Shown in pieces: positions 20,101 to 29,318 of a stretch of DNA of 64,000 nt (its first letter is position 1; every line of letters begins with the position of its first letter). The notes under the pieces were generated by a model. That model saw nothing but the letters and a program-made list of their open reading frames with translations. It had not been told where the DNA came from and searched no databases. This DNA comes from Flavobacterium sp. WV_118_3 (lineage in GTDB: Bacteria > Bacteroidota > Bacteroidia > Flavobacteriales > Flavobacteriaceae), in the NCBI RefSeq assembly GCF_039778605.1, contig NZ_CP156060.1, forward strand, positions 3,789,967 through 3,853,966, in the 5' to 3' direction. A program made the translations under genes and the position numbers.

Positions 20101-23100
20101 ATTCGGATGCTTACGATAGTTACCTGCAAAGCGTAACCACGTTTAATGATGCCGTGACTAAAGGTTTAATTGGAAGTACGCTTGCAACGAATAGCGGTAT
20201 TTATACATTAGATCCGTATTTTCAACAATTGCCAACCGGTTTTGAAAGTGCTACACTATATGGTTACCGAATCGGTATTATGCAGGAGGCTATTAATTCC
20301 GATTATATGGCAGAAGGTTCGACCTCACTGAAATTATATGAGGCCGCTTTACAGATGGTTTACTGTAATCCATTGGTACAATGTACGCCTCCAACGTCTA
20401 TTTCTTCTTTAACAGCAGATCAAAAAGATATGTTTTGGAAGACGTATAAAAATCTTTATTTGGGTTTAAAATCGAACATAAAACACGTTTTTAGTAATAT
20501 CTATGCTATCGAAAAAGGAACCTATAACGGTTGTATCGGTGGTGTATTGAATTATTCGGTTACGAATGTACTATCGGATAATTTCTCTCAGAAAGCCAGT
20601 TTATTTAATTACATCTATAGTATCGCGGTGCCATCACTTTGTGCAAGCTCGAGCGGTATTTTATATAAAGAAAAAACAAAACGTTTTATTCCGGTCGATT
20701 TCGGGTACGATTCCGGAGTAAGTCCGTTGACAGCGCTAAACCAGTTACAGGCGCAAAACGATTACGAATATTATGCGCAAACCGGGAATTGCCCGTTACT
20801 TTTTGACTTTGATCATTTCTTAAATGGATTTTTTAAAGATCCGGCATTTAGCAGTCAGAATATTACAGCCTTGTCCAGCCGACCTTTTGTTGGGCAATAT
20901 GTAACACCCGATTTGATCAAAGCTTTAGGGTCGGCAATTGTTCCGTTAACTTCATTGAACATTAGTACGGCAACGGCCAATAATACCCTAACGATTAACT
21001 TTAGCGCTAGTCCGTCGCAACCGTTTTGCGGCACGACAGTTAAGGTCGATTCTGCTACCTATACCTGGGCGAATTATAATACGACCTGGAAGATTAGTAA
21101 AATCAAACAGTTTTATTACGATGCGACGGCTTCCGTACCGGCAAACCGGGTGTATGCTTATAGAGCTGTGGCGGAAATTTTAGTAAGTGGAGCCACAAAA
21201 GAAGTGATCCTTTACGGAACGACTTGCGCCGCTATCGGAGCCTGTAGTACCAATCCGAATAATCAGGAGGGACAAGTGTTAGATCCGAATTTAGGAACTG
21301 CTGCAGGTGGACATGGTTGTGCGAAACAATATAAATTCCGTCAGGCTTTTGTAGCGTTTATCAATGCGTTAAAACAATCAGGGGAGTTGCAAAGTGCAAC
21401 ACCTGTTAGTTTAGAGAATGTACCGGCGTATAAAAATTCGTATCTGGCGACGTTCTTTAATGAACCAACCAATTCTCCGATCCTAACAACATGGAAGAGT
21501 GTTAACAATGTTACGGAATGGAGTTATGCCATGATGCGAGGCGACGAACAGATTTTTACATTGGATCAGATACCGAGTATTGCTGCATTCATTGAGTCGT
21601 CGTATCCGATTAGTAATATGACAATTGTCAGTGGTTCTTTTACACAAATGGCTACGCTTTATACTACGAATGCGTCGGGTGTTATTCAATCGATAACAGG
21701 ACGATTTAAACCGCCTTTGAATTATAACGATGCCGACTGTAACGTATGTATTCCACAGCCGGTTGCTCCGATTGCCTGTGATGCTAAAAAAGCCGATTTC
21801 TTAGATTTTATACTTCACGGAGGACCAAACAATGGGCCGCGTATTACGGGGTATACCATTGAAGCCGGGGAGTTTGATAATTTCTGTACGAGTAACTTGC
21901 AATATCTTGTTGATAGTTATAAATATTACTGTAATGAGTTAAACGTTACGTCATCGTACGACTTTAACTTTAGAACGATTGCAGAATTTGGAAATACCTA
22001 TTTGCATTATGGGTATTATCATGATGCCGCTCATAATATGCTTACTGCGATAGATGCTTATAAATTATATTATGCCGATAATGCCAACGATGTGGATTGT
22101 CTAAACTGGAACAACTGGGTAAATACAGTCTACCGCGCTGCCAATCCGGGCATCTGTCCTCCGGCGGTGATGAGTGTCGTTTCTCCAATGGTGCCTGTAG
22201 ACACTGACGGTACCTGTGAGCATTTAATCAAAAATCTAAATGAGACCTATCAGCAGGAAGCCTATGACAATTACTTGGAATCGTTGCGTAAAAAATTCAT
22301 AAAAGAATACATTACAAAAGCAATGGCAACGGTTCAGGAGAAATTTGATATGAATTATTTTGATAAAGAATATCAATATACCTTATACTATTATGATCAA
22401 GCTGGAAACTTAACACAAACCGTAGCTCCGGAAGGCGTAAAACGATTTACACCGAGTGAGATCAATACCAAAAATGCGGCGATCAATGCTTTTAGAAATT
22501 CTTTTGATCCATTGGCGCCTGCCCCTGAAAATACGGCTTTACAGCCACAACATACGCTTAAAACGCAGTATCGTTACAACACCTTAAACCAATTGGTGTG
22601 GCAAAAAACACCGGATGGTGGCGAAACGCGTTTTGCCTATGATGATTTGGGACGAATAATCGCGTCTCAAAATACAAAACAATACGAACAGTATAGTACT
22701 GCCAGAGGATTTAGTTATACAGAGTATGACAATTTGGGTAGGATTACAGCAGCCGGTCAAATCTTTGTAGGTGCACAACCGGATCAATATGGAAGTGCCT
22801 ATTTTATCTCCGATGAAGGAAGATTGATGAGGTCGTATCTGATTAATAGTGTTGTAACCCATCAGGTAGCTAATAATTTTGCAGATCTAGGGTTTATGAG
22901 AATGGAAGTAACCCGTACGGTTTATGGTGAAGATCCTATGCTGGAAATGTATCCAGAAGAAAGAAGAGCCTCCGATTTCTTCTATTCCAATTATAATCCA
23001 CAAACGAGTAGAAATAGAGTTGCCGGTGTATTTTACTATGACGAGTTTTCTCCGGATGGCGAGTTGGATTATCAAAATGCGATCTTGTATAACTACGATA

Positions 23101-26100
23101 TACACGGCAACGTAAAAGAAATGGTGACCTATTTGGCTACTTTAAAAGATTATAGTTGTGATCCAAACGTAATCGCCGATACGAATTTGACGCTGAAAAA
23201 CGACTGTGAGTTTCATATTAAGCGGGTGATCTACGATTACGATCTGATCAGCGGAAATGTGAATTCGGTTACCCTTCAACCGGGTAAAGTCGATCAGTTT
23301 ATCCATAAATACGAATACGATGCCGATAATCGTATTGTGAATGTTAAAACTTCTCCGGATGGTCTTGTTTGGGAAAATGATGCCAACTATCAGTATTATG
23401 CACATGGGCCGTTAGCACGTGTGGAGTTAGGAGACAAAAAAGTACAGGGTATCGATTACGCCTATACCTTACAGGGATGGCTAAAAGCCGTAAATGGTGA
23501 GAATCTGACTTTGCCGGAACATGAAATGGGTCAGGATGGAATGGCTTCCAGATTGAATGTCAATAAAGATGCTTTTGGTTATTCGCTTAACTATTACGAA
23601 GGTGATTATAAGGCCGTTACGACAGACGATACCGGAGACGAAAATTTTAAACCGTTGATGTTTAGCCGTAACGGAAATATTGCGACCAATACTAGAAATC
23701 TGTTCAATGGAAACATCAAACAGATGACCACCGCTATTCGTACGAATAGAGAAGCGTTGTTGGATGTTCAGAAAAACAGTTATACCTATGATCAGTTAAA
23801 CCGTATTACCGGAATGACATCTGCAGCTATAAAACCGGATGCTTTAGGAGTGGCCGATGTGAATAACGAAAGTTATAGTTCCAGCTATACGTACGATCGA
23901 AACGGAAACCTGAAAACACTCCTCAGAACCGCTCCGGATCAGAATGGGGCTTTCCGAAAAATGGATGAATTAGTATACCATTATTTACCGGGTGATAACA
24001 AGCTTCGCTTAGTGGAAGATAAAGCAGGTTTCTCCGGATTGGCGACTAACGAACTGGGCGATCAGATACAGCAATTGGCTGATTTAGGAATTGTGTATAA
24101 CATTAATAACCTGAATACACATAATTATATCTATGATCAAATTGGTCAGCTGGTCGAAGACAAAACCGAAGGTTTAAAAATTGACTGGCGTGCCGATGGT
24201 AAAGTCAAAAGAATAGAGAAGTTTAAAAATAATGTTCAAACCATTATCTATTTTGAATATGACGGTTTAGGAAACCGGATTTCGAAAAGTGTTTATGACG
24301 GTTCCTTTGGCGATCCGGTTACGAACTCCGATTATTATGCCAGAGATGCTCAGGGGAATGTATTGGCGGTTTACAAACGGGTTCAGATTTCAAATAGAAA
24401 TGGATACAACAGTAATTACTCCATTAAGGAACACCATCTTTTTGGTAGTAGCCGATTGGGTATGGAAGAAAAACTGATTGGATTGTATAAATACAAAAAA
24501 CCGGAAATTATTGGTCCGTTAGGAATGACGGCGCAGTCCGGTGCTATGGCCGCTACAACAAGCGTTCCGAGTGTACTGAGTGTATCCGATTTGAAAATTT
24601 ATTCCTTAAAAGTAACACCGTCTACGAATGTGACGTGGAATGAACCGTATTTATATGGGATTAACCCTAATTTTAATGAATTTAATTTTAAAACGAAATT
24701 CAAACTTGATCAAACTACAGCGCCGGCTCCTTCCACGTTAATCGGTCAGGTAGAAGTGATGGGTCAGGGGACGTATGTTGATGATAACAAAACAATTGTA
24801 CGTCCGCCATTAAATGTGATGTCAAACGTAGACATTGAAGCCGATGGAACGATCACCAGAACAGTAGCGGGCGATAGTTGGGGTACTGTTGGTGGTTCGA
24901 CACCGTATCTTTTAACAGGTGACGGTTATGTAGAGCGAACTATAAAAGGAACTTTGGCATCCAATGAATATGTGATGTTAGGATTGTCGTATTCCGATCC
25001 AAACGTACATTATAATACGATCAACTATTCGTTCTACACTTTCGGATCCAGTATCTTGTATGCGTATGAGAATTCCGTACGCTATACATTACCTACAGGT
25101 GGCGATGTTTTCGCTATTGGTGACAAGTTACGAATCGAAAGAAAAGAAGGTAAAATCCGATATTTCAGAAATGAAACCTTGGTACGAGAAATTGTAGAAT
25201 CGCAACCGGGTCAACCCATGTTGGTCGACTTTGCGATGTATCGAGGTCAGACGAAGATCTATGATTTAAAAGTCGTAAAATATAAGAATATTCCTTATGT
25301 CGACGCAAACGAAACGATCATCAAGCCACAATTATATAATACCCAGAATATTGCGGTAGATGCGGCCGGAAAAATTACCAAAACCAGTGCGCCTACCTGG
25401 GATGCAGTTGGAGCAACGGCCAATGTTTTAACGGGTAATGGTTATGTAGAAAGAACAGTAAGCGGAACATTGGCATCCAATTATAATGTGATGTTGGGAT
25501 TGTCGTATACCGATGCAGGTACCTCCGGTGTAAACTCGGTTAGTACGATCAATTATGCCCTGTATACTTACGAAGATAGTAGAGTAATTGCCTATGAAAG
25601 TTCGGCTTCCGGAATAAATCTAAATGCAAATTATGCTTTAGGTGACGTTCTGCGAATTGAACGGATTAATGGAAAAATAAAATATTATAAAAACGGACTA
25701 CTGTTACGATCGACATCCGAATCGGCTCTTAATATCGGAAAACCATTGCTTGTCGATTTTATTCTGTGTACGCAAAATACGAGTATTTATAATCTGAAAG
25801 TAGTCAATTATGATGCGGTACCGCTATTGGAAAACCAATATGCGATTACCAAACCACCATTAACCGCCTCACAAAATATAAATGTTGATGCGAATGGGAA
25901 AATTACCAAAACGATTCCGCTGGCTTGGGATACGGGAGGCGAAACGGCCAAAATGCTGGTAGCTAATGGTTATGTAGAGCGAACGATTGGGGGGGCCTTG
26001 GAATCGAATTATAGGGTGATGTTAGGATTGTCCTACCAACCGAGTACAAATGTTGCAAACTATATCAATATTAATTATGGCTTGCTTAGTTTTTCGGATG

Positions 26101-28361
26101 GTAAGCTTCGAGCGTATGAAAATGGTAACCTGCAACAACTATCGGCATCATTTCCAGCGGAGACTATTATGTTTAAAGTAGGAGATGTGTTTAGAGTTGA
26201 ACGCTTAAATGGCAAAATTAAATTCTATAATAACGGCATTCTACTACACACATTGAATGAGCCCGCAGCAAATGCCGGTCAGCCAATGTTAGTAGGTTTC
26301 ACAATGGGAGATATGGATGCTGCTATCTACAACCTAAAAGTGGTCAACTATGTGATGCCGCAGCAAATTAAGGAAGGCGATATCAAAACCGGAGTACAAT
26401 TGTTTGCCGACTATCAGAACGGTACTTTTAAACCAAAAGCGGTTGTAACCAAAGAGGTATATGCCAATGGCGTGACAACCAAAAAACAATATACCATAGC
26501 CAACCTTTCCGGTTTAGCCGTAAGTGCAGCCGAAATGAAAGAAAAAGGAATGGACGTTTCTTTTGGCGGTAAAATAACACAGCTGCTAGGTTCGGATGTT
26601 ATCGATGGTGGCATGGCGGTGAACGGAAGTGCAAATACGACGTTCAATACCAATGCGACCACCACCACATCGGGAAGTGCTTTAACGGCTCCGGCTTCAA
26701 AACTGGGCACCGCGGCATTCGATATCTGTAGTATTAACTATACTTTTGGAAGTCCGATTAACACCTTAACCCGTGAGTTTGATTTTAACCATAACGTAGG
26801 CGCAGGATTAAACAATCCGCCGGTGTCGACATCCGGAAATATTACGATGACGGTTACGCCGGGTACGGTTCGGGTGTTAGGGCCGTGTTTGATGGATACC
26901 GATGGCGACGGATTGTATGATATCTATGAAGATGTAAACAATGATAATAACCTGGCCAACGATGATACCGACGGTGATGGCGTGCCAAACTATCTGGATC
27001 TGGACGACGATGGCGACGGTTATGCGACCTGGGAAGCGATTGAAGGCGCCGATCCGAACGGCGATCACAATCCATCCGATGCCATTGATACCGATGGTGA
27101 CGGAATTCCGGATTATTTAGACAAGACCAGTGGAAATTATCCACATAACGGACTGATCGCCTATAAAAAATATGTAAATTTGACTGGCGACAAGCGTTAC
27201 GAGCTATCCAATCATTTGGGTAACGTATTGGTGGTGATCAACGATAAAAAGATACCGGAGTTTGAAAAAGTGGATACTCCGGAGAGTGGTTTAGTTGCCT
27301 TTAATGCCGACGTTCTTAGTTATTCGGATTATTATCCGTTTGGAATGCTCCAGGAAGCCCGACAGGGTTCCAAAGCGAATTATCGTTATGGATTCCAGGG
27401 TCAGGAAATGGATAATGAAATTAAAGGTGAAGGGAATTCTCTAAACTATACCTTTAGAATGCACGATCCTAGAGTGGGAAGGTTTTTTGCGGTGGATCCT
27501 TTAGAAAAGAAATATCCAAATTACTCACCGTATAGTTTTAGTGGAAACAAAGTGATCAATAGTGTCGAAATTGAAGGACTTGAAGATTCGTTTTATATGC
27601 TTGGTAAAAAAGAATATGAAGGGAAGACTTATTTTGAGTTGATTAATGTTTTAGAGATAGGAAGAGATGTTGAGTTAATTACTGGTACTAAGATGAAAAC
27701 CGCAACTGCTGATAGAGCTTATGTTTACGGTTCTGATGGTCATTGGCATAAAATGTCAGATGAACACAGAAATATGGCTTTAAATAATCTTGGTGACACA
27801 AGTAGGGAGATATTTAGTCAACTGAATAAAGGAGATATTGCTGATAAGGAATTCGAAACGGCTTCAAAATTGAAGTCACTAGAGAGAATTGGGAATACAG
27901 CGTCAGCAGCTATTGGTCTTGCGTATATTGGTCAAGCTTTAAAGGATATAAAAGGAGTAAAATCTTTAGTAAATACATTAGGAAAAGGTAATTTAAGGGA
28001 GCAATATACCGATGCAGTATCAAATCTTAAAAATGTTGCTGAGAGACTTTTAAAATCTGGAAAATCTGAAAGTTCTGTTGCTCAAAAAGTTCATGGGATG
28101 AGAAGGTCTCTAGGAGAATTATTTAAAGATGCTACACCAGAAGATTTAAGGTCATTTATTCATAAGTTTAATGAAAAAAGGTATGGGGATAAATTAGGTC
28201 CTACTTATGAAGCATTAATAAAAGGAGGTAAAACAGATGCACAAATTATAGAAAGTGCTTCAAGACCTTTAGGAGATAAGGAAGCTTTAGGTAAGGCTTT
28301 ATATAAAGAGTTTGGCGATGAGATTAAGCCAATTTTAGAAAAATATGAAATGATAAAATAA
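17160..28361 (+). CDS. Giant secreted RHS/YD-repeat polymorphic toxin
   Basis: A 3733-residue protein with signal peptide (LLSIITLFSTIFATAQ). Residues ~25-310 are beta-rich, and a DUF6443-like region near 310-400 has YFDGSLRNRQTVTKI and VVYDAQGRPAVEVLP. A Cys-rich middle runs to ~1700. Classical YD/RHS repeats run from ~1740 to ~2450 (YRYNTLNQLVWQKTPDGGE, YDDLGRI). Three tandem ~175-residue LamG-like repeats follow (2540-3065), then Ca-binding DTDGDG thrombospondin-3-type repeats (~3243-3322), then the RHS core (~3335-3447: [26 protein letters not shown]). The last ~265 residues are a variable AT-rich tip without a family I can name; it ends in an alpha-helical domain (SGKSESSVAQKVHG, IIESASRPLG). 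The immunity gene overlaps the stop codon. This is the only RHS gene of the island with a full upstream body. Confidence 0.9.
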   Translation: MNTVLGRLLSIITLFSTIFATAQVEEKDYPLAPIQLNGFTQLATVVDPEAGWANQHNKDPYCYARLRVDNTMAPYQWYEFKAKFTVTPLMPDGSIDESVAPREETLAVSYSPHGASVINTLFTDINFLQVKNRFGIKISLIPGSVEYKDMVNNTTSNYIPENIFLDLGLKVKRYYTVSDQVPNPMATITNQLDSSTGAMVPGSIKIEWQKLAGALEYELEWTWIDSYAATNVTDNLPAGAINFSDRDFELNNTRISTKSNSYEIPLLYAKGYLIYRVRAVGLHPTVFKGKYYGKWSSETGGAKTKVSDWTHVAQLSEHEKSKNWQLQVSYAENGKKKEVISYFDGSLRNRQTVTKINTDKNAIVGEVVYDAQGRPAVEVLPTPTNENSIRYFKNYNTVQSGTPYSFRDFDFDDSSDPTNCTIQVNKMDLGSGAARYYSANGLIDFPNSINQKYVPDAENHPFSQIEYTPDNTGRIARKGGVGVNHQLGSGHEMRYLYTVPTDKELNRLFGYSVGDVSHYKKNIVIDPNGQVSVSYIDPQGRTIATGLSNDPKDNLDKLTDSANDNPMHGMMSDNLLSQNRLESTGNFPGNDDRYIVSKQLAVGGDNIAYEFDYNVKQTQQFTPSSPLTCTLPTYPFVYDLVIKLTDQCQVDKINVEKIKLGGSGGAFPYQSNPGDFNQALASGSYALSKELKVNAEQLNTYATEYINKLKNKDDPCYINPNQFSPNILLDMCNMDCTSCTAALGTQSNYILNALSTFYSVPVSTFSLPSTLAPPIVVTITGNPAIDQSQANGLANRFFREWQLLRQECAQLCTPEALYDSSCTVNEQTLLSDVSPFGQYGSTKATITNADGQVVPNPDFEISVFNPDSKLYANGTVTGHHWKNPTTPYKDIDGNDAFVNVVVNANGTTTPASTGQVLSATINGENIRRVRPQQLVNYEDFADAFGPGWAKSLIAYHPEYNYLVYNKAICNLTKSVGGTLLNSDAYDSYLQSVTTFNDAVTKGLIGSTLATNSGIYTLDPYFQQLPTGFESATLYGYRIGIMQEAINSDYMAEGSTSLKLYEAALQMVYCNPLVQCTPPTSISSLTADQKDMFWKTYKNLYLGLKSNIKHVFSNIYAIEKGTYNGCIGGVLNYSVTNVLSDNFSQKASLFNYIYSIAVPSLCASSSGILYKEKTKRFIPVDFGYDSGVSPLTALNQLQAQNDYEYYAQTGNCPLLFDFDHFLNGFFKDPAFSSQNITALSSRPFVGQYVTPDLIKALGSAIVPLTSLNISTATANNTLTINFSASPSQPFCGTTVKVDSATYTWANYNTTWKISKIKQFYYDATASVPANRVYAYRAVAEILVSGATKEVILYGTTCAAIGACSTNPNNQEGQVLDPNLGTAAGGHGCAKQYKFRQAFVAFINALKQSGELQSATPVSLENVPAYKNSYLATFFNEPTNSPILTTWKSVNNVTEWSYAMMRGDEQIFTLDQIPSIAAFIESSYPISNMTIVSGSFTQMATLYTTNASGVIQSITGRFKPPLNYNDADCNVCIPQPVAPIACDAKKADFLDFILHGGPNNGPRITGYTIEAGEFDNFCTSNLQYLVDSYKYYCNELNVTSSYDFNFRTIAEFGNTYLHYGYYHDAAHNMLTAIDAYKLYYADNANDVDCLNWNNWVNTVYRAANPGICPPAVMSVVSPMVPVDTDGTCEHLIKNLNETYQQEAYDNYLESLRKKFIKEYITKAMATVQEKFDMNYFDKEYQYTLYYYDQAGNLTQTVAPEGVKRFTPSEINTKNAAINAFRNSFDPLAPAPENTALQPQHTLKTQYRYNTLNQLVWQKTPDGGETRFAYDDLGRIIASQNTKQYEQYSTARGFSYTEYDNLGRITAAGQIFVGAQPDQYGSAYFISDEGRLMRSYLINSVVTHQVANNFADLGFMRMEVTRTVYGEDPMLEMYPEERRASDFFYSNYNPQTSRNRVAGVFYYDEFSPDGELDYQNAILYNYDIHGNVKEMVTYLATLKDYSCDPNVIADTNLTLKNDCEFHIKRVIYDYDLISGNVNSVTLQPGKVDQFIHKYEYDADNRIVNVKTSPDGLVWENDANYQYYAHGPLARVELGDKKVQGIDYAYTLQGWLKAVNGENLTLPEHEMGQDGMASRLNVNKDAFGYSLNYYEGDYKAVTTDDTGDENFKPLMFSRNGNIATNTRNLFNGNIKQMTTAIRTNREALLDVQKNSYTYDQLNRITGMTSAAIKPDALGVADVNNESYSSSYTYDRNGNLKTLLRTAPDQNGAFRKMDELVYHYLPGDNKLRLVEDKAGFSGLATNELGDQIQQLADLGIVYNINNLNTHNYIYDQIGQLVEDKTEGLKIDWRADGKVKRIEKFKNNVQTIIYFEYDGLGNRISKSVYDGSFGDPVTNSDYYARDAQGNVLAVYKRVQISNRNGYNSNYSIKEHHLFGSSRLGMEEKLIGLYKYKKPEIIGPLGMTAQSGAMAATTSVPSVLSVSDLKIYSLKVTPSTNVTWNEPYLYGINPNFNEFNFKTKFKLDQTTAPAPSTLIGQVEVMGQGTYVDDNKTIVRPPLNVMSNVDIEADGTITRTVAGDSWGTVGGSTPYLLTGDGYVERTIKGTLASNEYVMLGLSYSDPNVHYNTINYSFYTFGSSILYAYENSVRYTLPTGGDVFAIGDKLRIERKEGKIRYFRNETLVREIVESQPGQPMLVDFAMYRGQTKIYDLKVVKYKNIPYVDANETIIKPQLYNTQNIAVDAAGKITKTSAPTWDAVGATANVLTGNGYVERTVSGTLASNYNVMLGLSYTDAGTSGVNSVSTINYALYTYEDSRVIAYESSASGINLNANYALGDVLRIERINGKIKYYKNGLLLRSTSESALNIGKPLLVDFILCTQNTSIYNLKVVNYDAVPLLENQYAITKPPLTASQNINVDANGKITKTIPLAWDTGGETAKMLVANGYVERTIGGALESNYRVMLGLSYQPSTNVANYININYGLLSFSDGKLRAYENGNLQQLSASFPAETIMFKVGDVFRVERLNGKIKFYNNGILLHTLNEPAANAGQPMLVGFTMGDMDAAIYNLKVVNYVMPQQIKEGDIKTGVQLFADYQNGTFKPKAVVTKEVYANGVTTKKQYTIANLSGLAVSAAEMKEKGMDVSFGGKITQLLGSDVIDGGMAVNGSANTTFNTNATTTTSGSALTAPASKLGTAAFDICSINYTFGSPINTLTREFDFNHNVGAGLNNPPVSTSGNITMTVTPGTVRVLGPCLMDTDGDGLYDIYEDVNNDNNLANDDTDGDGVPNYLDLDDDGDGYATWEAIEGADPNGDHNPSDAIDTDGDGIPDYLDKTSGNYPHNGLIAYKKYVNLTGDKRYELSNHLGNVLVVINDKKIPEFEKVDTPESGLVAFNADVLSYSDYYPFGMLQEARQGSKANYRYGFQGQEMDNEIKGEGNSLNYTFRMHDPRVGRFFAVDPLEKKYPNYSPYSFSGNKVINSVEIEGLEDSFYMLGKKEYEGKTYFELINVLEIGRDVELITGTKMKTATADRAYVYGSDGHWHKMSDEHRNMALNNLGDTSREIFSQLNKGDIADKEFETASKLKSLERIGNTASAAIGLAYIGQALKDIKGVKSLVNTLGKGNLREQYTDAVSNLKNVAERLLKSGKSESSVAQKVHGMRRSLGELFKDATPEDLRSFIHKFNEKRYGDKLGPTYEALIKGGKTDAQIIESASRPLGDKEALGKALYKEFGDEIKPILEKYEMIK
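24777..26352 (+). repeat. Three tandem ~525-bp repeats encoding LamG-like domains
   Basis: Within the RHS gene, three consecutive units start near 24777, 25299 and 25824. Each encodes ~175 residues with the shared landmarks GYVERT, VMLGLSY, RIER or RVER, GKI(K/R)(Y/F), LLVDF-like and IYNLKVV. The spacing is nearly constant. They are diverged at DNA level, so the duplication is not recent. The fold looks like a concanavalin/LamG sandwich, which often binds sugars or surfaces; that is an inference. Confidence 0.7.
27162..27500 (+). repeat. RHS core, copy 1 (in the expressed gene)
   Basis: This is the reference copy of a ~335-bp sequence that recurs downstream. It starts at TATAAAAAATATGTAAATTT and ends at the codons for FFAVDPL. 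Five further full or partial copies occur at 28985, 30829, 32901, 34634 and 36550, nearly identical at DNA level. This copy has the VDTPESG and QEARQGS variants. Confidence 0.9.
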
Positions 28362-28816
28362 TGAAAATTACAGCTAAACAAATTTTAAATGTCAGTAATA
28401 AGTATGTTATTGAGACTGATAACATGTCATTTGTAATGAATGAAGATTCTATTGAAGATATAAATAATTATCCAGAGGCGGGTTCTTTCGATTATCTCAA
28501 CGAGGAGTTGATAATGCTAATTTCATTTAATAAATACATATATGTTTTTTATGATAATCTTTTTCATCATTTTGAAAAAGATAAACTTAAGGTGAACTAT
28601 TCTGTTCTTGATAATGTAGCTAAACTTAGTTTTGAAGATATCGTAAATAATAAAATTTATGAAATAAATTACTCGATAAAAGATATGGAAGAAATCTCTT
28701 CAATATATTACACAGAAGAGGAAGAAGATGTTAATTTTGGATTATGGCTCTATAATGTATTGAACAACAGTGAGAGAATCCAAATTATTAAAGAGTATTC
28801 TCCTCACTCAGTATAA
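28361..28816 (+). CDS. Putative immunity protein for the main RHS toxin
   Basis: A 151-residue acidic cytoplasmic protein whose ATG overlaps the RHS stop codon by one base (TAATG). It has no signal peptide and no domain I recognise; the C-terminal third is strongly acidic (EEEEDVNFG). Position, coupling, size and AT-rich composition are those of an immunity gene. The absence of an export signal suggests that the main toxin acts in the cytoplasm, unlike most of the stored tips downstream. The assignment is by context only. Confidence 0.65.
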   Translation: MKITAKQILNVSNKYVIETDNMSFVMNEDSIEDINNYPEAGSFDYLNEELIMLISFNKYIYVFYDNLFHHFEKDKLKVNYSVLDNVAKLSFEDIVNNKIYEINYSIKDMEEISSIYYTEEEEDVNFGLWLYNVLNNSERIQIIKEYSPHSV

Positions 28817-28864
28817 GCAGTGGACTGGGTAATGTATCAAATGTGTTGGTGAAGTATTTTTCCT

Positions 28865-28920
28865 CCTGATCGCTCGAATTTACCCCGATCGCACAGATTT
28901 GTAATCCGTGCAAATAAATA
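28865..28920. repeat. REP-like palindrome between RHS modules
   Basis: The core GCACAGATTTGTAATCCGTGC (28891-28911) is an imperfect palindrome preceded by CCCCGATC and followed by AAATAAATA. A partial copy lies just upstream (GATCGCTCGAATTTA). The same motif, best form GCGCGGATTTGTAATCCGTG, recurs after each downstream cassette. Confidence 0.75.
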
Positions 28921-28924
28921 AAAT

Positions 28925-28957
28925 AAGAACTCCTAACTACTACAGTTAGGAGTTCTT
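28925..28957 (+). terminator. Hairpin terminator, first cassette spacer
   Basis: A perfect 13-bp stem, AAGAACTCCTAAC with GTTAGGAGTTCTT, closes the loop TACTACA. It would stop transcripts from the main RHS operon before the first stored cassette. The same hairpin and the ~45 nt after it recur identically at 34574, before the fourth stored cassette. Confidence 0.8.
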
Positions 28958-28984
28958 GGTTTATGTAGGGTTAGTTCTTTGTAG

Positions 28985-29318
28985 AAATATGTAAATTTGA
29001 CGGGCGATAAGCGTTACGAGTTATCCAATCATTTGGGTAACGTATTGGTGGTGATCAACGATAAAAAGATCCCGGAGTTTGAAAAAGTCGACACCCCGGA
29101 GAGTGGTTTAGTGGCCTTTAATGCCGACGTTCTTAGTTATTCGGATTATTATCCGTTTGGAATGCTTCAGGAAGCCCGACATGGTTCCAAAGCGAATTAT
29201 CGTTATGGATTCCAGGGTCAGGAAATGGATAATGAAATTAAAGGTGAAGGGAATTCCCTTAATTATACCTTTAGAATGCACGATCCTAGAGTGGGTAGGT
29301 TCTTTGCAGTGGATCCGT
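28985..29318 (+). repeat. RHS core, copy 2
   Basis: Near-identical to copy 1 from AATATGTAAATTTGAC through the FFAVDP codons, with VDTPESG and QEARHGS variants. It supplies a homology arm of more than 300 bp in front of the metallopeptidase tip. Confidence 0.88.

Noticed and set aside
26854..27144. Minus-strand His/Arg-rich frame opposite the DTDGDG repeats
   Set aside because: The composition is the reverse complement of Asp/Gly-rich calcium-type repeats; it is a shadow, not a gene.
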